A stretch of 64,000 nucleotides of DNA from Caulobacter endophyticus (GCF_029543245.1 NZ_JARQWV010000006.1:124001-188000), one strand, 5' to 3'; positions 33,895 through 43,274 are shown, counted from the first letter of the stretch. The notes: generated by a model from the letters alone, not told the origin. Translations and numbers: made by a program.

Positions 33895-36231
33895 CTAGCC
33901 CCGCGTCCGGTCCACCGTCTCGACCGACGGGCAGGTGCGCAGCGCCGCCGAGATGTTGGTCAGGTGCTTGGCGTCGCGCACCTCGACGTCGATATCGGTG
34001 TCGAAGAAGTCGCTCTGCCGATGGTGCATGCGCAGGTTGACGATGTTGCCGCCCGCCTCGCCGATGATCGTGCAGACCTGGCCCAGCACGCCCGGCGCAT
34101 TGCCGATGGTGGCGTGCAGCCGGGCCAGCGAGACGGTGTCGCGCTCGGCCTCGGGCGTCCAGTTCAGGTCGCGCCAGAGGTCCTCGCGGTCCTCGTACTC
34201 GGCCAGCTTCGGGCAGTCGATTGTATGGACGTCCAGGCCCTCTCCATCCTCGCGCAGGATGCCGACGATGCGGTCGCCCGGCACCGGGCTGCAGCAGTGG
34301 GCGAAATGCAGCGAGACGCCCGGGGTCAGGCCGCCGCCGCGCACATAGAGCCGCGCGCCCTTGCCGCCCTCGATCTTGCGACGGGCCGTGGCGGCCTCGC
34401 GATCGGCGTCGACCATGCCCGGGAACGCCGTCTCCAGCACCTGGCTCGGCGTCACGCGACCTCGGCCGACGGCGTCGAACAGGGCCTCCTCGCTCTCCAG
34501 CGCGAAGCGCTCGAGGATCGGACGCAGCGACACGTCCTTGAGGTTCTTGCCGGCGCGCTCGAAGATCTGCTCGACCGACACCCGGCCCAGACGCAGGAAC
34601 TCTTCCTTCTCGGTCTGGCGGATGTGACGGCGGATGGCCGAGCGCGCGCGCCCTGTCACCGTCAGCGAACGCCAGTCTGGCGGCACCACGGGCTTGGAGC
34701 CGCGGATCACCTCGACCACGTCGCCGTTGGTCAGGATGGTGCGCAGGGGCTTGAGCTCGCCGTTGATCTTCACGCCGATGCAGGTGTCGCCGACGCTGGT
34801 ATGGACGGCGTAGGCGAAGTCGAGCGGCATCGCGCCCCGAGGCAAACTCACCAGCTTGCCCTTGGGGGTGAACACGAACACCTGGTCAAGGAACATCTCG
34901 AGCTTGGCGTGCTCGACAAGCTCCTCGCTGTCGCCGCCGTGCTCGAGCACCTGCACCAGCTGGCGCAGATTGGCCAGCGGGTCGCGGCCGCCGGCGGCTT
35001 CCATGCCTTCCAGGTCGAGCCCGTAAGAGGCGTCCTTGTAGCGGAAGTGGGCGGCCACGCCCTCTTCGTTCACCCGGTCCATCGACTCGGTGCGGATCTG
35101 CATCTCGATGCGCATGCCGCGCGGCCCCACCACGGTGGTGTGCAGCGAGCGGTAGTTGTTGCGCTTGGGCGTCGAGATGAAGTCCTTGAAGCGGTCGGGC
35201 ACGCTGGACCAGGCCCGGTGCACCACGCCCAGGGCGCGATAGCAGTCCTCCTCGCTGTCGACGATCACGCGGAAGGCGTAGATGTCCGACATCTGCGAGA
35301 AGCCGATCGATTTGCGCTGCAGCTTGCGCCAGATCGAATAGGGCGACTTTTCGCGACCGAAGACGCGGGCCGGCAGATTGGCCGTCTCCAGGCGCGCCAT
35401 GATCTCCTGGTTCACCAGCGCAACGGCCCCGCCCTGCTCCACGCGCAAGGCGTCCAGACGCCGGACGATGGCGTCGCGGGCGACCGGGTTGGTGTGCTGG
35501 AAGGAAAGCTCTTCCAGCTCGGTGCAGATCTTGTGGCAGCCGATGTTGCGGGCCAGGGGCGCGTAGATGTCGCGCGTCTCGCGGGCGATGCGCTCGCGCT
35601 TGGCCTGGTTCTTGATGAAGTGCAGCGTCCGCATGTTGTGCAGACGGTCGGCCAGCTTGACCAGCAGGACGCGGACGTCCTTGGAGATGGCCAGGATGAA
35701 CTTGCGCAGGTTCTCGGCCTGGCGGGTGTGCTCGGCCTGGAGCTCCAGCTTCGAAAGCTTGGTCACGCCCTCGACCAACTCGGCGATCTCCTCGCCGAAC
35801 AGCTTGCCGATCTCTTCCTTGGTGACCGGCGTGTCTTCGATCACGTCGTGCAGCAGCGCCGTGACGATCGTCGCGGTGTCGAGCCGGTACTCGGTGAGGA
35901 TGCCCGCCACCTCGATCGGGTGGGCGTAATAGGGGTCGCCGCTGGCGCGCGTCTGGCTGCCGTGCATGCGCATGGCGAAGACATAGGCGCGATTGAGCAG
36001 GGCCTCGTCGGCCGTCGGGTCGTAGGCGTGGACCCGCTCGATCAGCTCGTACTGGCGAAGGAACTTGCGCGGCTTGGGGGCCGGCGGAGCCTCGGGCGCC
36101 GGAGCGGCGGCGGGCTCAGACGAAGACGCGCCCGACTCCGCCTCTGACGAGACAGCTTCGGGCGCGCGTTCGGACGGAGCGGCGGCGGGCGCCGCTTCGA
36201 TGATCAGAGGGTCTGCGCCGTCGGGGCTCAG
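33895..36231 (-). CDS. rel: bifunctional (p)ppGpp synthetase/hydrolase, probable CTG start
   Basis: A RelA/SpoT-family protein, 778 residues with the start chosen here. The hydrolase HD motif is HDVIED after [12 protein letters not shown]; the synthetase has [15 protein letters not shown] and [14 protein letters not shown] ([24 protein letters not shown]) and ACT ([22 protein letters not shown]) follow. The first ATG, GTG or TTG is ATG 35973, which would remove the conserved helix [20 protein letters not shown] at residues 57-76. The frame stays open upstream to a CTG at 36231 that overlaps the rpoZ stop (CTGA) and has AGGAGG seven bases before it. I therefore prefer CTG. The 50-residue leader is Ala/Pro/Glu rich. 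It controls the stringent response and cell-cycle arrest under starvation. Confidence 0.88.
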   Translation of the reverse strand: MSPDGADPLIIEAAPAAAPSERAPEAVSSEAESGASSSEPAAAPAPEAPPAPKPRKFLRQYELIERVHAYDPTADEALLNRAYVFAMRMHGSQTRASGDPYYAHPIEVAGILTEYRLDTATIVTALLHDVIEDTPVTKEEIGKLFGEEIAELVEGVTKLSKLELQAEHTRQAENLRKFILAISKDVRVLLVKLADRLHNMRTLHFIKNQAKRERIARETRDIYAPLARNIGCHKICTELEELSFQHTNPVARDAIVRRLDALRVEQGGAVALVNQEIMARLETANLPARVFGREKSPYSIWRKLQRKSIGFSQMSDIYAFRVIVDSEEDCYRALGVVHRAWSSVPDRFKDFISTPKRNNYRSLHTTVVGPRGMRIEMQIRTESMDRVNEEGVAAHFRYKDASYGLDLEGMEAAGGRDPLANLRQLVQVLEHGGDSEELVEHAKLEMFLDQVFVFTPKGKLVSLPRGAMPLDFAYAVHTSVGDTCIGVKINGELKPLRTILTNGDVVEVIRGSKPVVPPDWRSLTVTGRARSAIRRHIRQTEKEEFLRLGRVSVEQIFERAGKNLKDVSLRPILERFALESEEALFDAVGRGRVTPSQVLETAFPGMVDADREAATARRKIEGGKGARLYVRGGGLTPGVSLHFAHCCSPVPGDRIVGILREDGEGLDVHTIDCPKLAEYEDREDLWRDLNWTPEAERDTVSLARLHATIGNAPGVLGQVCTIIGEAGGNIVNLRMHHRQSDFFDTDIDVEVRDAKHLTNISAALRTCPSVETVDRTRG

Positions 36232-36587
36232 TACCGCTCCTCCTGACCGCCGTCGCGGTCGCTTTGCAGCGCGCGAACGAGTTCCAGTTCGCTCATCTGC
36301 ATGTGAGTCGGATCGGCCAGCAGGGCGAGGGTTTCAGCCTCTTCCTCGGCTTCCGAGTGCTCGTCGACGCGCTGCAGCGTGGTGATCAGGTGCTCCTTGA
36401 GCCCCTCGTGATCGATCACGTCGTCAGCGATCTCGCGCAGGGCGACGACCGGGTTCTTGTCGTTGTCGCGGTCGACCATCAGGGCCGCACCGGCCGAGAT
36501 GCCGCGGGCGCGGTGCGCCGACAGCAGGACGAGCGCGAAGCGGTTCGGAACCTTCTCGACGCAATCTTCGACGGTGACGCGGGCCAT
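36228..36587 (-). CDS. rpoZ: RNA polymerase omega subunit
   Basis: A 119-residue omega subunit with the conserved start [28 protein letters not shown] and the segment [12 protein letters not shown]. The C-terminal extension ([20 protein letters not shown]) is usual for alphaproteobacteria. GAGGAA precedes the ATG by five bases. Its stop overlaps the probable CTG start of rel by two bases, matching the rpoZ-rel operon seen in relatives. Confidence 0.95.
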   Translation of the reverse strand: MARVTVEDCVEKVPNRFALVLLSAHRARGISAGAALMVDRDNDKNPVVALREIADDVIDHEGLKEHLITTLQRVDEHSEAEEEAETLALLADPTHMQMSELELVRALQSDRDGGQEERY

Positions 36588-36737
36588 GAATTCCTCGGGC
36601 TGACCGTAAGGTCTCTCAAAATAGGGCTCCGTGCGGCGTCACGCAACGCCGCTTCGGTTGTCACCCAGCTTTCGCGAGGCGGCGTGTATGCCTTTTCCGA
36701 AAAGCAAAGTCCAGCGTGGCCGCAGATTTCCTGAAGA

Positions 36738-37259
36738 TCAGCTGACGGGCCTCGCATCCGCCCCCACGCTAGCCTTCGCAGCGAGATCGCTCGCGCGCTC
36801 CCCCAGCACCGGATGGACCCAGTCCGGCGCCACCTGCGCCAACGGTCCCATGACGAACAGCCGCTCGTGGGCGCGGGGATGCGGCAGGACGAGATTGCCG
36901 TCCGTCACCGTGCGGCCGTGGGCGATCAGGTCGAGATCCAGGGTGCGCGCCGCGTTGCGCTCGGAGCGGGCGCGACCGAACGCGGCCTCTACCCGGTGCA
37001 GCGCCGCCAGGGCCTCGGCGGGTGATAGATCCGTCTCCACCAGTACGACGCCGTTCAGATAGGCAGGCCCCGTGGGATCGGGCCAGGCGGCCGAGGTCCA
37101 CCAGCCCGAACGGGCGACCACCGCCATCCCCTCGCCGGCCAGGGCCGCAACCGCCGCCTCCAACAGAGCCTCGCGACTCGTGTAGGCTCCCGGCAGATTA
37201 CAGCCGAGGGCGACGATCACGGTCGCGTCCAGACCATTATTATCCAGCCGATTTTTCAA
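36738..37259 (-). CDS. folK: 6-hydroxymethyl-dihydropterin pyrophosphokinase
   Basis: A 173-residue folate-pathway kinase. Motifs are VIVALGCNLPGAYTSREALL, AYLNGVVLVETDLSPAEALAALHRVEAAFGR and the active site RNAARTLDLDLIAHG followed by LVLPHPRAHERLFVMGPL. The start is uncertain: TTG at 37259 is used, GTG at 37220 is the alternative and would leave more room for promoters, since the divergent NYN gene starts only 12 bases from the TTG. It is followed by rpoZ on the same strand after 150 bases. Confidence 0.88.
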   Translation of the reverse strand: MKNRLDNNGLDATVIVALGCNLPGAYTSREALLEAAVAALAGEGMAVVARSGWWTSAAWPDPTGPAYLNGVVLVETDLSPAEALAALHRVEAAFGRARSERNAARTLDLDLIAHGRTVTDGNLVLPHPRAHERLFVMGPLAQVAPDWVHPVLGERASDLAAKASVGADARPVS

Positions 37260-37271
37260 GGAATTAGACCC

Positions 37272-37874
37272 GTGACCTTCTATCCGACCGAGCGGCTGGC
37301 GCTGTTCATCGACGGGGCCAACCTCTATTCCGCCGCCAAGGCGCTGGGCTTCGACATCGACTATCGGAAGCTCCTCGACGAGTTCAAGAAGCGCGGCCTG
37401 CTCGTGCGCGCCTACTACTACACCGCCATCGCCGAGAACGACGACTATTCGCCGATCCGTCCGCTGGTGGACTGGCTGGACTACAACGGCTTCACCCTGG
37501 TGACCAAGCCGGCTCGCGAATACACCGACAGCCAGGGCCGCAAGCGCTGGCGCGGCGACATGGACATCGAGATCGCGGTCGACATGCTGGCGATGGCCGA
37601 CACCGTCGACCACCTGGTGCTGTTCTCGGGCGACGGCGATTTCCGCGCCTTGGTCGAGGCCGTACAGCGCAAGGGCCGCCGGGTCACCGTCGTCTCGACC
37701 ATGAAGAGCCAGCCGCCGATGACCAGCGACGACCTGCGCCGCCAGGCCGACAACTTCGTCGACCTCAACGATCTTGGAAACATCATCGGCCGCCCGCAAC
37801 GCGCGCCGCAACAGCGCTACACCTCGACCGACCAGCGCACGCCGGCCGAGCGCGAAGCCGAAGACGAATACTGA
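37272..37874 (+). CDS. NYN-domain protein (LabA/DUF88 family)
   Basis: A 200-residue protein with the PIN-like NYN nuclease fold: ALFIDGANLYSAAKALGF, DMDIEIAVDMLAMAD and LFSGDGDFRALVEAVQRKG, which supply the acidic metal-binding residues. The family is thought to include RNases; a bacterial role is mostly undefined. The start is GTG at 37272 with AAGGA nine bases upstream. The C-terminus after residue 175 is charged and probably unstructured. Only 11 bases separate its stop from the uracil-DNA glycosylase gene, so the two are probably one operon. Confidence 0.88.
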   Translation: MTFYPTERLALFIDGANLYSAAKALGFDIDYRKLLDEFKKRGLLVRAYYYTAIAENDDYSPIRPLVDWLDYNGFTLVTKPAREYTDSQGRKRWRGDMDIEIAVDMLAMADTVDHLVLFSGDGDFRALVEAVQRKGRRVTVVSTMKSQPPMTSDDLRRQADNFVDLNDLGNIIGRPQRAPQQRYTSTDQRTPAEREAEDEY

Positions 37875-37885
37875 GAGCCGACGAC

Positions 37886-38560
37886 ATGCAGCATTCCAAT
37901 ATCGCCGGCGAGGTCGTCCCCTCCCCGGCCGAGCCGCCGCGCGACTGCCCGCTGTGCCCGCGCCTGGTGGCCTATCGCCGCGAGAACCAGGAGCTCTATC
38001 CGGATTACTTCAACGGTCCGGCCCCGTCGTTCGGCGACAAGGACGCCCGCCTGCTGGTCGTGGGCCTGGCCCCCGGCCGCAAGGGCGCCAACCGCACTGG
38101 CCGGCCGTTCACCGGCGACTACGCCGGCACGCTGCTCTACGAGACCCTGATCAAATACGGCTTCGCCACCGGCAAGTTCGAGGCCCGGATCGACGACTCC
38201 CTGCAGCTGGTCGGCAGCGCGGTGACCAACGCCGTGCGCTGCGCCCCGCCCGGCAACAAGCCCGAGACCAGCGAGGAAAACGCCTGCCGCCCCTTCCTGA
38301 AGGCGCGGCTGGACATGTTCCCCAACCTCAAGGCCATTGTCACCCTCGGCGACGTCTCACGGCGGAACGTGCTCAAGACCCTGGGCCTGAAGGCCTCGGC
38401 CGGCATCCCCGGCCACGGCTCGGAGTTCCAGGCCGGGCCCTACCGCATCTTCAACAGCTATCACTGCTCGCGGCTCAACACGAACACCGGACGCCTGACG
38501 ACACCGATGTTCGAGGAGCTGTTCGCCCGGGTGCGGGCGTATGTGGATGCGGCGGACTGA
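37886..38560 (+). CDS. family 5 uracil-DNA glycosylase (UDGb type)
   Basis: A 224-residue DNA repair enzyme. An iron-sulfur cysteine pair is seen in DCPLCPRL. Motif A is GLAPGRKGANRTGRPFTGD at residues 60-78, where UDGb proteins lack the usual polar catalytic residue. Motif B is YHCSRLNTNTGRLT with H193; the residue after the histidine is cysteine, where proline or another residue is more usual. UDGb removes uracil, and often hypoxanthine, from DNA. It follows the NYN gene closely. Confidence 0.9.
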   Translation: MQHSNIAGEVVPSPAEPPRDCPLCPRLVAYRRENQELYPDYFNGPAPSFGDKDARLLVVGLAPGRKGANRTGRPFTGDYAGTLLYETLIKYGFATGKFEARIDDSLQLVGSAVTNAVRCAPPGNKPETSEENACRPFLKARLDMFPNLKAIVTLGDVSRRNVLKTLGLKASAGIPGHGSEFQAGPYRIFNSYHCSRLNTNTGRLTTPMFEELFARVRAYVDAAD

Positions 38561-38573
38561 GCCCGTGCGTGGC

Positions 38574-38658
38574 CCTCGCCCTTCGACAAGCTCAGGATGA
38601 GGACCAAGTCAGGCCCCCAGAGTAGAGATCCTCATCCTGAGCTTGTCGAAGGACGAGG
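38574..38658. repeat. inverted pair of 29-nt units (family B)
   Basis: Units at 38574-38602 and 38630-38658 are inverted copies, beginning CCTCGCCCTTCGACAAGCTC and CCTCATCCTGAGCTTGTCGA respectively, separated by 27 bases. They fill the convergent gap between the glycosylase and esterase genes and may form the common transcript end. Confidence 0.85.
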
Positions 38659-38670
38659 ATTTCTCCGCAC

Positions 38671-39513
38671 TCAACGCCTCGCCAACCACCCATTGTCGGC
38701 CAGCCAGTCGCGCAGCCGTTCCGGCCAGGCCCTGATCGCGGCCTTCTCGGTACGGAAGCCCACGTTGAAGGCGTGGCCGCCGCTCTGGAACAGGTGGAAC
38801 TCGACCGGAACCTTGGCGGCGCGGAACTTGGCCAGCAGCTCCACCGGCGGGGCCGAGCAGCATTCGTCGTCGTCGGCCGCCAGGATGAAGGCCGGCGGCG
38901 CATCGGCCGGGATCTTGTCAGGGATGCCCGTGGGGCCCGGATAGATCAGCACCTGGAAGTCGGGTCGGCCGCTGACGGCGTCGATCGCGTCGACCTTGGG
39001 GTCCTTGGCGGTCGAGCTGTAGACGGCCAGGTCCACGATCTCGCCGCCGCCGGAAAAGCCCATCAGGCCCAACTTCTTCGGATCCACCCCGAACTCGGCG
39101 GCGCGCGAGCGCAGGACGCGCACCGCCCGTACCGCGTCCTGGCGGGCATGGTCGATGGTGTAGGGCGAGCCTTCTTCCTGGCTGAGGCGGTACTTCAGCA
39201 CGAACACCGCCACCCCCATGGGGTTGAGCACCTTGGCGACGTCGGTGCCTTCAGGATGGATGACCAGCATCTTGTGACCGCCGCCGGGCAGCACGATCAC
39301 CGCCGCCCCCGTGGCCTTGTCGGCCGGCGGCAGGTAGGCGATCACCGACGGATCGTTGATCGACTTGGCCCAGTATTCCGCCGATTGCTCGGGGATGGCC
39401 TTGCGGGCCTCGAAGCCCGGCGCGCCGTTGGGCCACAGGGCCACGCGCTGCTGGGCGCAGGCCATGGCGGGCAGAGCCAGCGCGACACCGGCGGCGAGGA
39501 TCAGGCGGCGCAT
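38671..39513 (-). CDS. secreted alpha/beta-hydrolase, acetyl-xylan-esterase-like
   Basis: A 280-residue exported hydrolase with signal peptide LILAAGVALALPAMACAQ. The fold is alpha/beta hydrolase: oxyanion region VLPGGGHKMLVIHPEGTDVA, nucleophile S154 in MGFSGGGE, late aspartate in ILAADDDE and histidine H247 in SGGHAFNVGF. The start PAWPNGAPG-like segment (ALWPNGAPG) is typical of the BD-FAE/xylan esterase group. It overlaps the upstream oxidoreductase gene (TGATG) and probably deacetylates sugars in the periplasm. Confidence 0.87.
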   Translation of the reverse strand: MRRLILAAGVALALPAMACAQQRVALWPNGAPGFEARKAIPEQSAEYWAKSINDPSVIAYLPPADKATGAAVIVLPGGGHKMLVIHPEGTDVAKVLNPMGVAVFVLKYRLSQEEGSPYTIDHARQDAVRAVRVLRSRAAEFGVDPKKLGLMGFSGGGEIVDLAVYSSTAKDPKVDAIDAVSGRPDFQVLIYPGPTGIPDKIPADAPPAFILAADDDECCSAPPVELLAKFRAAKVPVEFHLFQSGGHAFNVGFRTEKAAIRAWPERLRDWLADNGWLARR

Positions 39514-40616
39514 CACAGCTTCACCGTCCGGCCCTCGCGGGCCGCCTTGTAGATGGCCTCGATGATCCGCAGGTCCTTCAGCCCCTCCTCGCCCGGCACG
39601 ATCGGGTCGCGGCCGGTGAGGATGCACTCCGACAGGTGGTCGAGCTGGCCGGCGAACTGGCTCTTCTTCACGGCAGGCGGGGTACGCGGCTTGGCCTGGC
39701 CGTCGAGATTGGCCCGCATCGCCTGGCCGCCGTAGCTGGTGGCCGGATCGATCTCGACCCAGCCCTTGGGCCCCGACACGCGGTAGCGGTTGCAGTTGGC
39801 GCTGTAGGTCGAGACGCAGTTGGCCGTGGCCCCCGACGGGAAGAGCAGCTGGAAATTGATGGTGTCCTCGACCTCGGCGAACACCGGGTTGGAGCGATCG
39901 GTCGACTCCATGGCATTGACCGCGATCGGCTCCTCGCCGGTCAGGTAGCGGGCGGCGTTGAGGCTGTAGATGCCGATGTCCATCAGGCTGCCACCGCCCG
40001 ACAGCGCCTTCTTCACCCGCCACATGTTCGGATCGCTGGCGGTCCAGCCGTGATCGGCGACGATGGTGGCCACCGGCCCCAGCGCCCCGCCCCGCGCCAG
40101 GGCGATGGCGTCCAGATTGTGCGGCTCGAAGCGGCTGCGATAGCCGATCATCAGCTTGCGGCCGGCGGCCTTGCAGGCGGCGATCATCGCCTCGCCGTCG
40201 GCGACCGAGGTCGCCATCGGCTTTTCGCACATCACGTGCTTGCCCGCCTTGGCCGCCCGTTCGGTGAAGGTGCGGTGCAGGCTGTTGGGCGTGACCACAT
40301 AGACGATGTCGACGGTCGGATCGTCGATGATCCGGTCGAAGGTCTCGTAGGAATAGCGGCTCTTTTCCGGAACGCCGTACTGAGCGCCGTACTTGGCCAG
40401 CTTCTCGGGCGTGCCGCTGACCAGGGCGGTCAGCTTGGAATGCTCGCACTCGGAAAAGCGCGGCATGATGATCTGGGTGGCGTAGTAGCCGAGGCCCAGC
40501 ATGGCGTAGCCGAGCTTGCGACCCTCGGCCTTGGCCTGGGCCAGGGCGGCCGCAGGGGCCGTGGCGGCCATGGCGCCGGCGGCGAGGCCGACCTGCATGA
40601 ACGTGCGCTTGTTCAT
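39513..40616 (-). CDS. secreted Gfo/Idh/MocA-family oxidoreductase
   Basis: A 367-residue NAD(P)-dependent oxidoreductase. The leader MNKRTFMQVGLAAGAMAATA with KR before the hydrophobic part and ALAQA cleavage resembles a Tat signal, as in periplasmic glucose-fructose oxidoreductase, which is exported folded with its cofactor. The Rossmann start is YAMLGLGYYA, and the signature CEKPMATSVADGEAM is intact, with EKP carrying the catalytic-site lysine. It overlaps the esterase gene and follows the lactonase by 23 bases, so all three form one transcript acting on sugars in the periplasm. Confidence 0.88.
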   Translation of the reverse strand: MNKRTFMQVGLAAGAMAATAPAAALAQAKAEGRKLGYAMLGLGYYATQIIMPRFSECEHSKLTALVSGTPEKLAKYGAQYGVPEKSRYSYETFDRIIDDPTVDIVYVVTPNSLHRTFTERAAKAGKHVMCEKPMATSVADGEAMIAACKAAGRKLMIGYRSRFEPHNLDAIALARGGALGPVATIVADHGWTASDPNMWRVKKALSGGGSLMDIGIYSLNAARYLTGEEPIAVNAMESTDRSNPVFAEVEDTINFQLLFPSGATANCVSTYSANCNRYRVSGPKGWVEIDPATSYGGQAMRANLDGQAKPRTPPAVKKSQFAGQLDHLSECILTGRDPIVPGEEGLKDLRIIEAIYKAAREGRTVKL

Positions 40617-40639
40617 CACTCCAGCCTCTCCTTGCATCG

Positions 40640-41674
40640 CTACCAGACCAGTCCGGTCGTCTTCAGCCGCACCCGCGCCAGCGTCTTGTCGGCGGTCAGG
40701 AACAGGGTCCTGCCGTCCTCACCGAAGGCGCAGTTGGCGATCGGGCCGCCGGTCTCGATGACTCCGATCAGTTCGCCCGCCGGGGTGATCACCAGCACCC
40801 CGCCCGGTCCCGTGGCGTAGAGCCGCCCTTCGGTGTCCAGGCACATGCCGTCGGGCAGGCCCGGACCGCCGGCCTTGTGCAGGGCGGCCGCGTCGAAGAA
40901 CACCTTGCGCGCGGTCGGCAGGCCGTCAGCGCCCAGGTCGTAGGCCATGATCACCGGCCCGTTCGGATCGGAGACCGCCACATAGAGGCGCTTCTCGTCG
41001 GGGCTGAGGGCGACGCCGTTGGGGAAGGTCAGCTTGTCGTCGACCACCGCCAGCGAGCCGTCGGCGCGCAGCAGGTAGACGCCGTTGAAGGCCAGTTCCT
41101 TGACCGGCGAGGCGTCCAGCCCTTCCAGGCCGTAGGGCGGATCGGTGAAATAGATCGCGCCGGACTTGGCGACGGCCAGGTCGTTGGGGCTATTGAAGCG
41201 CTTGCCCTGGTAGCGGTCGACGACGACCGAGCGGGCCTTGGTCTTCAAATCAAGCTTCGTGATCGCCCGGTAGCCGTGATTGCAGACCAGCAGGTCGCCC
41301 TTGGCGTCCAGGGCCATGCCGTTCGAGCCCGGCTCGCGGAAGATCTTGGTCGGCGGACCGTCATAGCCGGAGGGCGACAGGAAGACGCTTTTGCCGTCCT
41401 TCTGGCTCCAGCGGTACATGATGTTGGCCGGCACATCGGAGAAGACGAGGTACTGGCCATCCTTCACCCAGACCGGCCCTTCCGACCAGGTAAAGCCGTC
41501 GGCCAGCTTCTCGATCTTCGCGTCGGGGGCGACCACGGCGTCGAGCGCCGGCGACAGGCGACGGATGGAGCCCAGTGTCTGGACGGCTGCGTGAGCGGAC
41601 ATGGAAAGGCCTCCGGCGGCGAGTGCGGCGCCGGCTCCCAGAGCCAGCGTGACGGTGCGGCGCGTCGCGGTCAT
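40640..41674 (-). CDS. secreted SMP-30/gluconolactonase-family protein
   Basis: A 344-residue beta-propeller lactonase. The leader TATRRTVTLALGAGAALAAG has a twin arginine, suggesting Tat export. Family segments are LADGFTWSEGPVWV (metal-binding glutamate), GSNGMALDAKGDLLVCNHG, RFNSPNDLAVAKSGAIYFTDPPYGL and LTFPNGVALSPDEKRLYVA with the metal-binding asparagine and aspartate residues. It would open sugar lactones such as those produced by the neighbouring oxidoreductase. The start at 41674 is chosen because the in-frame upstream part has no signal or conserved sequence. Confidence 0.88.
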   Translation of the reverse strand: MTATRRTVTLALGAGAALAAGGLSMSAHAAVQTLGSIRRLSPALDAVVAPDAKIEKLADGFTWSEGPVWVKDGQYLVFSDVPANIMYRWSQKDGKSVFLSPSGYDGPPTKIFREPGSNGMALDAKGDLLVCNHGYRAITKLDLKTKARSVVVDRYQGKRFNSPNDLAVAKSGAIYFTDPPYGLEGLDASPVKELAFNGVYLLRADGSLAVVDDKLTFPNGVALSPDEKRLYVAVSDPNGPVIMAYDLGADGLPTARKVFFDAAALHKAGGPGLPDGMCLDTEGRLYATGPGGVLVITPAGELIGVIETGGPIANCAFGEDGRTLFLTADKTLARVRLKTTGLVW

Positions 41675-41780
41675 ACGTCGAGGCCTCCCTTTTTGGTTCT
41701 TGCTTATGACAGCGATGTCATAGCAATGCCCGTCCAGGTTGGCGAGACGTCTTCGGCGACGCGCAACGCGATTTGAGGTT

Positions 41781-43274
41781 TCAGGAGCGGACGCGCGGCA
41801 CGGCGTCCAGCCAGCGGGCATAGGCGGCCTCGCGGTCATGGACGCCCTTGGCGGGCTTCAGGTCCTCGGCCGAAGGGCGCGCCCGGGCGGCCGCCTCCAG
41901 CGTGTCGTAGAGCCCCGCCCCCAGCCCGGCGAACAGCGCCGCGCCCAGGGCCGTGGTCTCCTGATAGCTGGACCGCGCCACCGGCAGGCCGGTCAGGTCG
42001 GCCAGCCGCTGGCTGAACCAGGCGCTCTTGGACATCCCCCCGTCGATGCGCAGCTGGGCCTCGCCCAGGAAGGCGTCGGGCGCGTCGGCGCGCATGGCCT
42101 CGATCAGGTCGCGGCTCTGCAGGGCGCAGGCGTCGTAGGTGGCCGCGGCGATCTCGGGCAGGCCGGCGTCGCGCGTCAGGCCGAAGATCGCTCCACGGGC
42201 TTTCGCATCCCACCAGGGTGCGCCGAGGCCGGTGAAGGCGGGCACGACGACGACGCCGTGGTCGGCCTTGGCCGCGCGGGCCAGGGCCTCGGCCGCGCGC
42301 GGTCCGCCGGTGATCCCCAGCCCCTCGCCCAGCCACTGGATCGCCGCGCCGGCCACGAAGATCGAGCCCTCCAGGGCGTAGGTCGCCTGGCCGTTTACCC
42401 GCGCCGCCACAGTGGTCAGCAGGCGCGAGGCCGAGACCGGACGCGTCGCTCCGGTGTTGATCAGCATGAAGCAGCCGGTGCCGTAGGTGGCCTTCATCTC
42501 GCCGGGGCGGATGCAGCCCTGCCCCATCAGCGCCGCCTGCTGGTCGCCGGCCACGCCGCGGATCGGTAGCGGCCGCCCCAGTACATGGGCGCCGACCTCC
42601 CCGAAATCGGCGGCGCAGTCGAGCACCTCCGGAAGCAGCGAACGCGGCACCCCGAACAGCTCCAGCATGTCGTTCGACCAGTCCTGGGCCTGGATGTCGA
42701 ACAGCAGGGTGCGCGAGGCGTTGGTGGCGTCGGTGACGTGGCGCGCACCGCCGGTCAGCTTCCAGATCACCCAGGCGTCCATGGTGCCGGCCAGCAGTTG
42801 GCCCGCTTGCGCCCGCGCCCTGGCGCCGGGCACGTTGTCGAGCAGCCAGGCGATCTTGGTGGCCGAAAAGTAGGGATCGAGCAGCAGGCCAGTGACAGCC
42901 GTCACCTGCGCTTCCTTACCCTCATTGCGCAGCTTTTCGCAGACCTCGGCGGTGCGGCGGTCCTGCCACACGATGGCCGGATGGATCGGACGGCCGGTGG
43001 TCTTGTCCCACACCACCACCGTCTCGCGCTGGTTGGTGATGCCCAGGGCGACGACCTCGTCCAGCGACGCGCCCGAGGTTTCGACCGCCTCGCGGATAAC
43101 CGCCACACAAGCGGCTGCGATCTCCTCGGCGTCATGCTCGACCCAACCGTCATGGGGATAGCTCTGGCGCAGCGGGCGCCCCGCTTCGGCGACGGCCCGG
43201 CCCTCATGGTCGAACAGGATGGCCCGGGTGCTGGTCGTTCCCTGGTCCAGAGCCAGGATCAGTGCTCGCCCCAT
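41781..43274 (-). CDS. glpK: glycerol kinase
   Basis: A 497-residue FGGY-family kinase, ATP-dependent glycerol phosphorylation in the cytoplasm. Diagnostic parts are ALDQGTTSTRAILFDHEGR, WVEHDAEEI, ITNQRETVVVWDK, PIRGVAGDQQAALMGQGC, MKATYGTGCFML and LRIDGGMSKSAWF. GAGGAA lies eight bases before the ATG at 43274. No glpF or glpD is adjacent. It lies upstream of the lactonase on the same strand with a 106-bp gap, so co-transcription is possible but not certain. Confidence 0.94.
   Translation of the reverse strand: MGRALILALDQGTTSTRAILFDHEGRAVAEAGRPLRQSYPHDGWVEHDAEEIAAACVAVIREAVETSGASLDEVVALGITNQRETVVVWDKTTGRPIHPAIVWQDRRTAEVCEKLRNEGKEAQVTAVTGLLLDPYFSATKIAWLLDNVPGARARAQAGQLLAGTMDAWVIWKLTGGARHVTDATNASRTLLFDIQAQDWSNDMLELFGVPRSLLPEVLDCAADFGEVGAHVLGRPLPIRGVAGDQQAALMGQGCIRPGEMKATYGTGCFMLINTGATRPVSASRLLTTVAARVNGQATYALEGSIFVAGAAIQWLGEGLGITGGPRAAEALARAAKADHGVVVVPAFTGLGAPWWDAKARGAIFGLTRDAGLPEIAAATYDACALQSRDLIEAMRADAPDAFLGEAQLRIDGGMSKSAWFSQRLADLTGLPVARSSYQETTALGAALFAGLGAGLYDTLEAAARARPSAEDLKPAKGVHDREAAYARWLDAVPRVRS

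Noticed and set aside
33964..36147. 727-codon open frame antisense to rel
   Set aside because: No domain, shadow composition, and rel carries all expected motifs.
38671..40449. 592-codon frame joining the esterase with upstream sequence
   Set aside because: The part upstream of 39513 is the shadow of the Gfo/Idh gene in another frame; the esterase has its own signal peptide at ATG 39513.
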